Made by a program: the position numbers and the translations under genes. Shown here piece by piece: positions 1 through 7,313 of a stretch of 51,382 nucleotides of DNA. Numbering within the stretch: position 1 is the stretch's first letter; every line of letters starts with the position of its first letter. Where the stretch lies: NCBI GenBank assembly GCA_900551745.1, contig URXA01000008.1, positions 1 through 51,382 on the forward strand, in the 5' to 3' direction. A model generated the notes under the pieces. The model saw only the letters and a list, made by a program, of their open reading frames with translations, ran no database searches and was not told the DNA's origin. The DNA is from an uncultured Phascolarctobacterium sp. (GTDB lineage Bacteria > Bacillota > Negativicutes > Acidaminococcales > Acidaminococcaceae).

Positions 1-1462
1 AAGCTACATCAAAATATGTGCTTTTGCCAAACTTGAACTTTGTACCGATTTCATTTGTAGTGCCTGTTTGAGGTTTAAGATCTGGCGATGGTTTGTAAAC
101 ATTAGCACCAGTAGTATAACCGTGCATCCAGCTAAAAGTTGGATAGGTCATATAATCTTTAGAGGAAATATACATCATCGCATTATCGCTGAAGGAATAC
201 CCCAAGGCAAAGCTTGGCAGCATCCTGCTTTCAGCAATATCAGGATCAGCATATCTGATACCTGCTGTAAACTTAAGTTTATCTGTAATATTCCACTCAT
301 CCTGCACATAGACAGATTTTTCTTTTAAGGTGTATTTACCCTGAAGATTGCTGCCATGCGGTGAAGGCAAACCGTTAAAAGAACTGTTATAAATCTCTGC
401 ACCAGCCGATAGTCTGTTGTTATCCGTGAGCTGATTATAGTATCTATTTGTCAGAGACCAGGTTTCAGAGCGTGATTTTTCTGACCATGCTTTATAATCG
501 TCTATTCCAGGCTCATTGACAATAATAGGCTCCAAACTGCGGTCATTTAACATCGAACCCCTGTAAAAAGCCAGGCTATTGACCCACTTATCATCAGCAG
601 CTTTGGAATTCCAGATCGCAGTTATGGTATTGTATCTGAAAACCCCCTTTCCAGGTGCATCATATCCTCCGCCACGTCCTTCTACATAGGTTTGGTCCTG
701 ATCGTGGTTAACATACTTAAAAATCAAATCATTAGTATCATTAAGATGGATACCATACTTCAAATCCACTTCAGTCAAATCAGCATCCTGTGGTCTGACT
801 ATACCCCTACCATCTTTATAATTTCCCTGTGTTCGCTTCAATGCTGAAATTGACCAGAAACTTTTTCCATCATCACCAGAATTATCTATCTGGTAATTCT
901 GGGTAGAAAAATTTCCTGCTGATACTGAAAGTCTTGTCCGTGGCTTATCATAATGACTTCTGGTAATAATATTTATTACACCGCCAACAGCTTCCGCTCC
1001 GTAAAGAGTTGAAGCCGTTCCCTTCAGTACCTCTATCCGCTCAATATCATCCATATTTCTTACGGCGTTAGCTGAATAAAATCTGCCCCCAAAATCCTGT
1101 TTGACACCATCAATCAAAACTACTGTTTTGTCACTGCCCCGCATATACGGTTTTGTATAATTCGATACCTCAAAACCAATACCATTCCCAGCCATAAAAC
1201 CACCATAACCGGGGACATTTTCAAGAATTTCCTGTAAATTTTTATAATGCTTTGTCTGAATATCTTCACGAGTAATTATATTAACAGCAGCATCAGTTTT
1301 CATTACAGATTCTACAGGCGTCGCCGTAGCAGTAACAACGATTCCTTCCAGATCATACTCTGGCATATTTTTCTCTTTCGCCTGTACAGAACTGTTATAT
1401 ACCATCCCACAAGAAATCAATGAAAGCAAAACTACCTGACTGAGCTTCTTACGATTCATCAT
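1..1462 (-). CDS. TonB-dependent receptor, probable corrinoid receptor (3' end outside window)
   Basis: Outer-membrane active-transport receptor, partial: about 487 codons are visible and the C-terminal barrel strands lie beyond base 1. The chosen start is the first of two adjacent ATGs (1460-1462), preceded by AAGAGGTG. A signal peptide of about 30 residues is followed by a TonB-box-like stretch and a plug domain with the family signature IEVLKGTASTLYGAEAVGGV and INIITRS. The barrel then begins, with a region similar to the downstream paralog (YKPSPDLKPQTG...NEIG). The B12 riboswitch in its leader argues for a BtuB-like role in cobalamin or other corrinoid uptake; this is inference, because the protein alone does not fix the ligand. 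The mature sequence is only distantly similar to the receptor at 2647-4596, whereas signal peptides and leaders are nearly identical. Confidence 0.9.
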   Translation of the reverse strand, partial: MMNRKKLSQVVLLSLISCGMVYNSSVQAKEKNMPEYDLEGIVVTATATPVESVMKTDAAVNIITREDIQTKHYKNLQEILENVPGYGGFMAGNGIGFEVSNYTKPYMRGSDKTVVLIDGVKQDFGGRFYSANAVRNMDDIERIEVLKGTASTLYGAEAVGGVINIITRSHYDKPRTRLSVSAGNFSTQNYQIDNSGDDGKSFWSISALKRTQGNYKDGRGIVRPQDADLTEVDLKYGIHLNDTNDLIFKYVNHDQDQTYVEGRGGGYDAPGKGVFRYNTITAIWNSKAADDKWVNSLAFYRGSMLNDRSLEPIIVNEPGIDDYKAWSEKSRSETWSLTNRYYNQLTDNNRLSAGAEIYNSSFNGLPSPHGSNLQGKYTLKEKSVYVQDEWNITDKLKFTAGIRYADPDIAESRMLPSFALGYSFSDNAMMYISSKDYMTYPTFSWMHGYTTGANVYKPSPDLKPQTGTTNEIGTKFKFGKSTYFDVA

Positions 1463-1524
1463 TACACACCTCTTCAAATAGTACCGTCATTGTGGAATAC
1501 ATTTTTATAATCTGGCCACTATTA

Positions 1525-1568
1525 TAAAAAAAGCATATTTCTGTTATTAAACAACAACAGAAATATGC
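1525..1568 (-). terminator. Riboswitch expression-platform terminator, copy 1
   Basis: On the minus strand a 13-bp perfect stem (GCATATTTCTGTT pairing with AACAGAAATATGC, 1533-1568) is followed by a run of T residues. It lies between the B12 aptamer and the receptor start, so it is the likely switch: corrinoid binding should favour this terminator. Confidence 0.85.
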
Positions 1569-1624
1569 ACAAAGCAATTTTGACGAAACAAAATTTTGCT
1601 CCAGCATTACCTATCTGTCTATCG

Positions 1625-1800
1625 CAAATAACAGTAATCAAAACAGGCAGTTCTTCTGACTCAAGTTCATCATCTTTTTCGCCTTCCCAGAAATTTCCAG
1701 TGACATTTTGAAAAAAGACTCCCTTTTACAGCAGCGGGACTGTATCGGATTTACACCGATTTCTCTATTAAGCCTTACAGCACCTATCTCCACAATATTA
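1625..1800 (-). ncRNA. Cobalamin (B12) riboswitch, copy 1
   Basis: Read on the minus strand, the leader has the conserved cobalamin aptamer blocks in order: GGTGCTGTAAGG, then ATCGGTGTAAATCCGATACA, then GTCCCGCTGCTGTA, GGGAG, CACTGG, and a B12-box variant GTCAGAAGAACTGCCTG near 1645-1663. This order and wording match the AdoCbl/MeCbl riboswitch family. A terminator follows at 1525-1568 and then the TonB receptor, so repression of receptor synthesis at high corrinoid is expected. End points are approximate because the P1 pairing was not folded. Confidence 0.93.
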
Positions 1801-1817
1801 AGTTCGATTTTTATTTC

Positions 1818-1865
1818 GACCCTCGGTCTATTTTAGATAGTATATCACGCTCTTTCTCTTGTCAA
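1818..1865 (-). promoter_or_regulatory. Promoter with overlapping palindromic operator candidate, copy 1
   Basis: On the minus strand TTGACA (1860-1865) and TACTAT (1837-1842) are separated by 17 bases; TATACT at 1839-1844 is an alternative -10. Just downstream, at the expected transcription start, lies the palindrome GACC-GAG-GGTC (1818-1828). Its position suits a repressor site, and the adjacent TetR-type gene is the obvious candidate binder. The promoter is well supported; the operator assignment is inference. Confidence 0.75.
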
Positions 1866-1882
1866 GTAATATTTTTTCACAT

Positions 1883-2539
1883 TTAAGACATATTTTGTAA
1901 ATTTTTTTCATGAATCATTCCTGCTATAAGATACCTTAACATTCTAACTACTCTGAATTCATACAAGCTTTTACGTTCAAAATCCAAATCTTTCCTATCA
2001 CCTGTAAAATATTTGGCATTACCAATCATTTGACGGTAGTATCCTCTCAAAAAATGCAGCTGCACCTCAAAAATGTAAAATATTTCTGTCCTGCTGAAAA
2101 AAGTAAATTTTTCAAGGACTTTATTATGAACGTTATCATACAGCTTGGATATTCTATCCCTTACATCTGACACCTGCTGACGCATACACTCACTATAGAT
2201 AAGCTCCTCGTAATCCAGCAATTTTATCAGAAGGAAATACTCCTTGATATACTCATCGGTCATTTGCATGATAAGATTTTTAAAATCATCACAAGTACTA
2301 ATATCGGCAGCTTCTATTTTCTCAACGAAGCTACTGGTAAGCTTTTCATGCAATCTGTACAATATTTCTAAATATAAAACAGCTTTGGAATCAAAATAAT
2401 AAAAAAACATAGATTTGGCCATTTTCAATTCTTTGGTTATATCTTCCACTCTAATTTCATTATAACCTTTATCTTTTAACATATTTACTGCTGTTGCAAT
2501 AATCTTTTCTCTTTTTAAAACCTTCTTTTCGCCTACCAT
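1883..2539 (-). CDS. TetR/AcrR-family transcriptional regulator
   Basis: A 218-residue DNA-binding regulator. The N-terminal helix-turn-helix is typical of TetR proteins: an AxxxLxxKGY..I-type helix, then VEDITKELKMAKSMFFYYF and DSKAVLYLEIL at about residues 15-60. The C-terminal ligand domain is not recognisable to a specific class. The gene lies between two B12-riboswitch-controlled TonB receptors on the same strand, and its last 13 codons fall inside the duplicated leader block. A GACCGAGGGTC palindrome lies at the start site of both receptor promoters, making local control of the receptors plausible. Alternatives are control of genes outside the window or response to a ligand other than corrinoids. 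The ribosome binding site before the ATG at 2537-2539 is weak. Confidence 0.85.
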   Translation of the reverse strand: MVGEKKVLKREKIIATAVNMLKDKGYNEIRVEDITKELKMAKSMFFYYFDSKAVLYLEILYRLHEKLTSSFVEKIEAADISTCDDFKNLIMQMTDEYIKEYFLLIKLLDYEELIYSECMRQQVSDVRDRISKLYDNVHNKVLEKFTFFSRTEIFYIFEVQLHFLRGYYRQMIGNAKYFTGDRKDLDFERKSLYEFRVVRMLRYLIAGMIHEKNLQNMS

Positions 2540-2607
2540 ATTCTCACTCGTTTCGTATAATATGTTTTTTAAATTATATCATACTTACCGATACAAGAAT
2601 AGAAATT

Positions 2608-2635
2608 CGAGCCATTTATCCAGGTAAATGGCTCG
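2608..2635 (-). terminator. Probable terminator after the second TonB receptor
   Basis: An 11-bp inverted repeat (CGAGCCATTTA ... TAAATGGCTCG) begins 11 bases past the receptor stop on the minus strand. The downstream T content is only moderate, so it may be a leaky terminator before tetR. Confidence 0.65.
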
Positions 2636-2646
2636 ACTACTTATTT

Positions 2647-4596
2647 TTAGAACGTATATTCGACACCCGCAACAAAGCTTCTGCCCTGTGCCGTGTAATA
2701 ACTCAACGGATCTCCTATCAATGCTCCGGCACTCGTATATTGAGTAGCAGACATATAACCTTTATCAAAAATATTATTCACTTTTACAAAAATTTTACAT
2801 GTGTCAGTTACTTTATAATTAGCGCTCAGATTCCAAATCCAGTAATTTTTTTCCGGCAGGTAATTATCAAATCCTTCCGGGAAATAATTATTGGGTGCAA
2901 AATCAAATCTGTTTAAAGCCTGCAGATTGATATCATAAATTTTTCTGTCATAGCTCAAGCCAAAAGCATACTGAGTTTTTGGCAATCTTGGAATCTGCGA
3001 ATCATTATCAGCTACTAAACGTGAAAAACCTACCTTAGCCGTTAAATATTTAGCAAACTTTTTCTCAAAATTCAGCTCGCCGCCTTTAACATGTGAAGCG
3101 CCATCAATATTTACATATTGATTTACATCACCAGGAAGATCTTCTATGACAATAGCATTTTCATGCCTTCTGTCAAAAACCGCTATGTCCAGCTTTGTTT
3201 TACTGTCAAAAGCTACTTTTAAGCCTATTTCATTATTTTTACCGCTTTCCGGTTTAATATCCGGATTAGGTTTAAATGCAGCACTGCCAAAAATAGCCGT
3301 TGTACTTGGCGTTTTATAAAATTCGTTACTTAAAATATACATATTTATTTTATCATTGAAAGCATACGATAAATTAATACTCGACAACAGCTGACTTTTA
3401 TAGCTATTTGATTTCACATATCTTAACCCGCCAGTAAGTTTCATTCTATTAGTTATATCCCATTCATCCTGTAGATACACAGCCTGTTCCCGAATTTCTC
3501 TATCTGGATTAGCAGCTGTCGCTACACTGTACTTATTCCATTCCAAACCTGCCGCAATCCTGTTGTTATCACTTATCTGTCTATAATACCGATTAGTAAC
3601 GGAGATATTATCCCGTTCTATAGCTTCCCATGGTAGCGCCGGACCATTACCAACGGTTGATCTCTTTCTGTCCGTATCCATTCTGCCATACAGAACTGTG
3701 AAGCTGTTATATTCCCGACCGTCTTTACTTTTATAATTCAACAGTCCTGTCACTGTTTGAAATCGATAATCAGTAGTCCATTTTCTCATACCCCAATTAG
3801 GAGTTAAATAGACCGCGCTGCCCTCCTGTCTGGTATCTTGATATTTAATAATAAAATCCGTATTTTCACTGAGATGCGCGCCTAGTTTCAAATCTACAGT
3901 ATCAGCATCGACATCTCTTTTCATCTTTTCTCCATAACCGTCTTTATAATCACCTTTTTTAGATTTATCATAGCTTAACGACCAGAAACCTTTGCTATCG
4001 CCACCACTATGTGTTACATGGTAATTCTGTACACCAAAATTGCCACCAGCTACAGTAATCTTTCCCTGTGGTTCACCATAGCTTGATCTGGTAATAATAT
4101 TTACAACGCCGCCTACCGCATCAGCACCATATAAAGTTGATGCTGATCCTTTCAACACCTCTATTTTCTCCACATCATCCATATTCATATTCAGTAAATA
4201 AGTTTTATATCCATTACCCGTACGCTGTACTACTCCGTCAACAACTACTAAACAATTAGCACTGCCGCGCATTGTTAGAGCAGACTCTCCAGATACTTCA
4301 AAACCAGTACCATCAGCAAATACTACTGAATTGATACCACTGACATGTTCTAATGCATCTGCTAAGGTTTTATAATGATTTTCTTCAATCTCCTTTCTTG
4401 TTACTACCGATATACTTGCATTGGCCCTGTTAAGCTGATTTGGCGTAGTAGTCGCTGTAACTACTATTTCATCCAACATAAATTTATCAGAAACAGGTTC
4501 TATACTTTGGCTTGCATACGCTGGACTATGATATACCATCCCACAAGAAATCAATGAAAGCAAAACTACCTGACTAAGCTTCTTACGATTCATCAT
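2647..4596 (-). CDS. TonB-dependent receptor, probable corrinoid receptor
   Basis: Complete outer-membrane receptor of about 649 residues. The first of two adjacent ATGs (4594-4596) is preferred because AAGAGGTG lies just upstream; a TTG further upstream would overlap that site. It has a signal peptide ending near PAYA, then LDEIVVTATTTP (TonB box region), and a plug domain with GSANCLVVVDGV, KIEVLKGSASTLYGADAVGG and VNIITRSSYG. The long beta-barrel ends in an aromatic residue (VAGVEYTF), as is usual for outer-membrane proteins. Its leader holds a B12 riboswitch, promoter and palindrome almost identical to those of the first receptor. The pair may offer two corrinoid specificities under one control scheme. 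Assignment to cobalamin rests on the riboswitch. Confidence 0.92.
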   Translation of the reverse strand: MMNRKKLSQVVLLSLISCGMVYHSPAYASQSIEPVSDKFMLDEIVVTATTTPNQLNRANASISVVTRKEIEENHYKTLADALEHVSGINSVVFADGTGFEVSGESALTMRGSANCLVVVDGVVQRTGNGYKTYLLNMNMDDVEKIEVLKGSASTLYGADAVGGVVNIITRSSYGEPQGKITVAGGNFGVQNYHVTHSGGDSKGFWSLSYDKSKKGDYKDGYGEKMKRDVDADTVDLKLGAHLSENTDFIIKYQDTRQEGSAVYLTPNWGMRKWTTDYRFQTVTGLLNYKSKDGREYNSFTVLYGRMDTDRKRSTVGNGPALPWEAIERDNISVTNRYYRQISDNNRIAAGLEWNKYSVATAANPDREIREQAVYLQDEWDITNRMKLTGGLRYVKSNSYKSQLLSSINLSYAFNDKINMYILSNEFYKTPSTTAIFGSAAFKPNPDIKPESGKNNEIGLKVAFDSKTKLDIAVFDRRHENAIVIEDLPGDVNQYVNIDGASHVKGGELNFEKKFAKYLTAKVGFSRLVADNDSQIPRLPKTQYAFGLSYDRKIYDINLQALNRFDFAPNNYFPEGFDNYLPEKNYWIWNLSANYKVTDTCKIFVKVNNIFDKGYMSATQYTSAGALIGDPLSYYTAQGRSFVAGVEYTF

Positions 4597-4658
4597 TACA
4601 CACCTCTTCAAATAGTACCGTCATTGTGGAATACATTTTTATAATCTGGCCACTATTA

Positions 4659-4702
4659 TAAAAAAAGCATATTTCTGTTATTAAACAACAACAGAAATAT
4701 GC
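4659..4702 (-). terminator. Riboswitch expression-platform terminator, copy 2
   Basis: Identical to the hairpin at 1525-1568: a 13-bp stem and T-run on the minus strand between the aptamer and the receptor start at 4596. Confidence 0.85.
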
Positions 4703-4758
4703 ACAAAGCAATTTTGACGAAACAAAATTTTGCTCCAGCATTACCTATCTGTCTATCG

Positions 4759-4934
4759 CAAATAACAGTAATCAAAACAGGCAGTTCTTCTGACTCAAGT
4801 TCATCATCTTTTTCGCCTTCCCAGAAATTTCCAGTGACATTTTGAAAAAAGACTCCCTTTTACAGCAGCGGGACTGTATCGGATTTACACCGATTTCTCT
4901 ATTAAGCCTTACAGCACCTATCTCCACAATATTA
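4759..4934 (-). ncRNA. Cobalamin (B12) riboswitch, copy 2
   Basis: Sequence-identical counterpart of the riboswitch at 1625-1800, with the same aptamer blocks and B12 box, upstream of the complete TonB receptor on the minus strand. End points are approximate. Confidence 0.93.
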
Positions 4935-4951
4935 AGTTCGATTTTTATTTC

Positions 4952-4999
4952 GACCCTCGGTCTATTTTAGATAGTATATCACGCTCTTTCTCTTGTCAA
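4952..4999 (-). promoter_or_regulatory. Promoter with palindromic operator candidate, copy 2
   Basis: TTGACA (4994-4999), 17-base spacer, TACTAT (4971-4976), and the GACCGAGGGTC palindrome at 4952-4962, all identical to copy 1. It drives the riboswitch and receptor at 2647-4596. Confidence 0.75.
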
Positions 5000-5016
5000 G
5001 TAATATTTTTTCACAT

Positions 5017-5057
5017 TTAAGACATATTTTGTAAATTTTTTTCATAAATCATTCCTG
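5017..5057 (-). pseudogene. Remnant of the tetR 3' end
   Basis: The last 13 codons of tetR, including the stop, are repeated here with one substitution inside the duplicated block. Upstream of 5057 on this strand the sequence no longer matches tetR, and no reading frame enters it. It is a fossil of the copying event rather than a gene. Confidence 0.85.
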
Positions 5058-5181
5058 AATTTATTAATTTTTTGACCTTTATTTTACCACTTCATGATAA
5101 TGGTTTTCACTGCGTATCATCAGCTATGAAATTAAAAATACTAATCTTCCGTAATTCATATAATTTTTGACAATTTATCTA

Positions 5182-5352
5182 TCATCTTACTTTATTCCAT
5201 TGAACTATATTTGCAAGTGCTTTTTGCCAACACGAATAGCTACAATAATATTTTACTTTTTCTCCTCTCCTTAAGCTCTTTTTTTTATATGTATGTATTC
5301 CCGGATAATATGAAAATTGGATACCACAAATGGGACAAAATGTAGTTTTCAT
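5182..5352 (-). CDS. Small Cys-rich (zinc-ribbon-like) hypothetical protein
   Basis: Starting at the ATG at 5350-5352 gives 56 residues, beginning MKTTFCPICG, with a basic middle (KKKSLRRGEK) and a second cysteine pair (YYCSYSCW). CxxC followed by CxxxC suggests one bound metal ion. An upstream in-frame start would add 15 residues of poor quality; the sequence AAAGGCAGTGA upstream supports the shorter form, though spacing is long. Similar tiny Cys-rich proteins occur in phages and plasmids, but no mobile genes are adjacent. Function unknown; that it is a real gene rests on the cysteine pattern. Confidence 0.5.
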   Translation of the reverse strand: MKTTFCPICGIQFSYYPGIHTYKKKSLRRGEKVKYYCSYSCWQKALANIVQWNKVR

Positions 5353-5502
5353 AATAATAAATTCACTGCCTTTCAAACATATGATATTGACGTACAAACA
5401 AATTAATGATATATACTTAATAGAAACCTTTTAGCATATAAACCTTTTATTTTCTAAAAATCTGCTACTTAAAGTATTTGACATCATGGAGGCATCATTT
5501 AA

Positions 5503-5940
5503 GTGGAAAGAAAAATAATAAAAACAAATATACAAAAACTTTACGCCAAAAATTATTTTATGAATTCTTTTGGTATCCAAATATCTGAAATACATTGCGG
5601 AAGCGCTACCGTAGCATTAAACGTAGTTCTCGAAAAACATGGAAATCTTAATGGCATAACTCATGGAGGACTTATTGCAGCTCTCGCTGATAATGCCACT
5701 GGAGTTACAGGTGCTACAATAGGGAAAAAAGTCGTCACTTCATCGCTTCACATTGATTATATTAAAGGCGCACCTATTGGAAGTAGACTAGAAGCAACAG
5801 CTAAAATTTTACATAAAGATGAACGTCTTTTGATGATGAGTATTACTGTTCATGATTTAAAACAAAAAGCATTAATTGCAAAGGCTTCAGCCAATATGAT
5901 AATAATTTCAAAATATCCTTTTATCCCTGAAAAATGGTAA
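5503..5940 (+). CDS. PaaI-type hotdog-fold thioesterase
   Basis: A 145-residue single-domain protein starting at GTG, with GGAGG about 10 bases upstream. The core NGITHGGLIAALADNATG (around residues 50-67) is the hotdog-fold active-site helix signature of PaaI/YbgC-like acyl-CoA thioesterases, followed by the strand pattern SLHIDYIKGAPIGSRLEA. The likely reaction is hydrolysis of an acyl- or aryl-acyl-CoA in the cytoplasm; the substrate cannot be read from the sequence. It stands alone between minus-strand genes. A role with aromatic catabolism is conceivable, since the HPAD locus is in the same window, but it lies 22 kb away and is not co-located. Confidence 0.85.
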   Translation: MERKIIKTNIQKLYAKNYFMNSFGIQISEIHCGSATVALNVVLEKHGNLNGITHGGLIAALADNATGVTGATIGKKVVTSSLHIDYIKGAPIGSRLEATAKILHKDERLLMMSITVHDLKQKALIAKASANMIIISKYPFIPEKW

Positions 5941-5969
5941 TTATAACCGTAAATATTTAGTTCCTATCA

Positions 5970-6299
5970 TCATTTTTCTTTTAGTACTTTTTCTATATAT
6001 ATAAGCAAATTATCTATGTTACTAATAAATTCATCTATGTTACCTTCTATATATTTATATTCGAAAAATGTTACTAAAAATCTCATCCAATTCCTGCCAT
6101 TTCTAATCTTTATCCTGCCAATATAATAATAATGATAATACATATCAATAGCTCCATTACTAGATCTGACAATTGTCCACGACTTTTCCAACTTGCTGCT
6201 CTTTTTTTCTAACGCATATAAAAATTCTCTTTCTTTTAAATTAAAAGTATAAATCTTATCAAATTCATTAGAACGGAATAAAAGTCTACTTTTAAGCAT
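5970..6299 (-). CDS. Hypothetical protein, 109 residues
   Basis: I do not recognise this protein. It starts MLKSRLLFRSNEFDKIYTFN and is rich in Lys, Tyr, Phe and Ile, without a signal peptide, membrane segment or cysteine motif. It converges with the thioesterase gene; the 29 bases between stops contain no clear terminator. Codon use is very AT-rich, as in the flanking gene-poor DNA, which may indicate acquired sequence. Whether it is expressed is uncertain; the weak upstream sequence (AGGTAAAGTAAA on the minus strand) could act as a ribosome binding site. Confidence 0.5.
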   Translation of the reverse strand: MLKSRLLFRSNEFDKIYTFNLKEREFLYALEKKSSKLEKSWTIVRSSNGAIDMYYHYYYIGRIKIRNGRNWMRFLVTFFEYKYIEGNIDEFISNIDNLLIYIEKVLKEK

Positions 6300-6339
6300 T
6301 TTACTTTACCTTTCCGATAAATAAAAAAACATAAGATAT

Positions 6340-6373
6340 AAAATGTCGCATAACAATAGTTATGCGACATTTT
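6340..6373. terminator. Bidirectional terminator-like hairpin
   Basis: A 15-bp perfect stem, AAAATGTCGCATAAC (6340-6354) with GTTATGCGACATTTT (6359-6373), around a 4-base loop. A-rich and T-rich flanks allow it to work on either strand. No gene reads directly into it. Confidence 0.7.
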
Positions 6374-6541
6374 CACTAATCTAAAAAGAACTAAAAAACT
6401 TATATGAATATACCAAACACATTTGTATCATCTTCATCATTAAAGTTCTATAAAATATAAAAATGATCGCTGCTAACATTTTGTTGATCAAAAAAAACAA
6501 AAGAATGAATTAATTAGACAATTCTTAGCTATAAAGAAAAG

Positions 6542-6580
6542 CGATAGAACCTATTATTACCCAGTTCTATCGTTTTTCTT
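6542..6580 (+). terminator. Rho-independent terminator-like hairpin
   Basis: Stem CGATAGAAC (6542-6550) with GTTCTATCG (6564-6572), then TTTTTCTT on the plus strand. It ends no visible gene, which suggests a small transcript or a lost gene upstream. Confidence 0.65.
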
Positions 6581-6977
6581 CGTAAATGGTAGTTTTTAAG
6601 GAGGTCTACCAATAGTGACGTCAAGTTAGATATTATGCACTTATTGAAAAGACATTAAATAAAAATATAAATAAAGGATTATATAACTCTCTTAACGTCA
6701 TTTTTATTATAATACTCACATATTTTATCTTCAAGCATTATATGACATTATTTTGTGACTTTTTCGTGAAATAGTTAGTTGTATAGGAAATTTTAAAGAC
6801 ACATATAGTTTATTTCTAATAATATTTAACAAAAAATCACGAATATGAAATTATAATATTTAATGTGTCATTTATGTTATATTTGTAAAAATTACTATCA
6901 ATACTATATTTTAGACAAAAGTAATCTAATAGTTCAAAAATAATATGCTTGTATTATGACTGCTGCATTTAACGACT

Positions 6978-7031
6978 CCTTCAAAAAAGAAACAGCGATA
7001 CTTTTCAGTATCGCTGTTTCTTCTTTGAAGG
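6978..7031. repeat. 54-base near-perfect inverted repeat
   Basis: CCTTCAAA ... TTTGAAGG forms the outer arms and GAAACAGCGATAC ... GTATCGCTGTTTC the inner arms, around TTTTCA, with a small internal A-rich mismatch. The stem is about 21 bp. It is longer than most terminators in this window and has no gene on either side. Confidence 0.85.
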
Positions 7032-7166
7032 AACAATATTGTCCCAGCAAATGTCTCTAGCAACATTCTAAATAAACACCATTCAATTTGTCAAGTATTT
7101 TTTGTAAATTTATATTTTACATAGGCTATCTTTAATTTTTACAATATTTTTATAATAATTAGTATA

Positions 7167-7194
7167 TTGATTTTTTTCTTATGCGTATTATAAT
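7167..7194 (+). promoter_or_regulatory. Promoter of the first DASS symporter
   Basis: TTGATT (7167-7172), 16-base spacer, TATAAT (7189-7194). The predicted transcript begins near 7201, leaving a leader of about 110 bases before the ATG at 7314. Confidence 0.6.
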
Positions 7195-7257
7195 AAAAAT
7201 ATACACATATAGACTAATTATCCATCTATAATTGCCTTCTTATTTTTATAACGGTTG

Positions 7258-7290
7258 TTATATACGCGCTCCGAACGCGTTGTATATAAA
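7258..7290 (+). promoter_or_regulatory. Inverted repeat in the symporter leader
   Basis: TATATACGCG and CGCGTTGTATATA flank CTCCGAA, a stem with one bulged base located 24 bases before the AAGGAGG ribosome binding site. It could be an mRNA hairpin or a protein-binding site; there is no T-run, so a terminator is unlikely. Confidence 0.55.
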
Positions 7291-7313
7291 ATAAATTTTT
7301 AAGGAGGATTTTT

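Larger units (their letters stand above)
1397..1923. repeat. Leader duplication, copy 1 (about 527 bp)
   Basis: This block recurs at 4531-5057 at a constant offset of 3134 bases with no gap. By eye only two substitutions are seen inside it: one near codon 7 of the receptor and G1912 versus A5046. It spans the receptor signal-peptide codons, ribosome binding site, terminator hairpin, B12 riboswitch, promoter with palindrome, and the last 13 codons of tetR. Confidence 0.97.
4531..5057. repeat. Leader duplication, copy 2 (about 527 bp)
   Basis: Second copy of the block at 1397-1923, offset 3134, with two mismatches seen. The left edge falls in the receptor signal-peptide codons and the right edge falls 13 codons inside the end of tetR, although no intact tetR follows here. 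Confidence 0.97.
6300..7313. other. Gene-poor 1-kb stretch with three strong hairpins
   Basis: No convincing gene is seen in this very AT-rich stretch. It holds three separate inverted repeats (6340-6373, 6542-6576, 6978-7031), described individually, and at its right end the promoter and leader of the first anion symporter. A short open stretch near 6588 preceding AAGGAGG gives only ten codons. It may be a decayed accessory insertion or may encode small RNAs ending at these hairpins. Confidence 0.6.

Noticed and set aside
68..4557. Plus-strand open frames at 68-328 and 4375-4557
   Set aside because: Both are antisense to TonB receptor coding sequence with recognisable plug and barrel motifs on the minus strand.
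6588..6617. Ten-codon frame ending after AAGGAGG, considered as a transposase remnant
   Set aside because: Too short to assign; no terminal inverted repeats or target duplication could be tied to it.
6930..7080. 48-codon minus-strand frame through the 54-base inverted repeat
   Set aside because: It exists because both arms of the repeat lack stops; no ribosome binding site before its ATG and no protein-like pattern.
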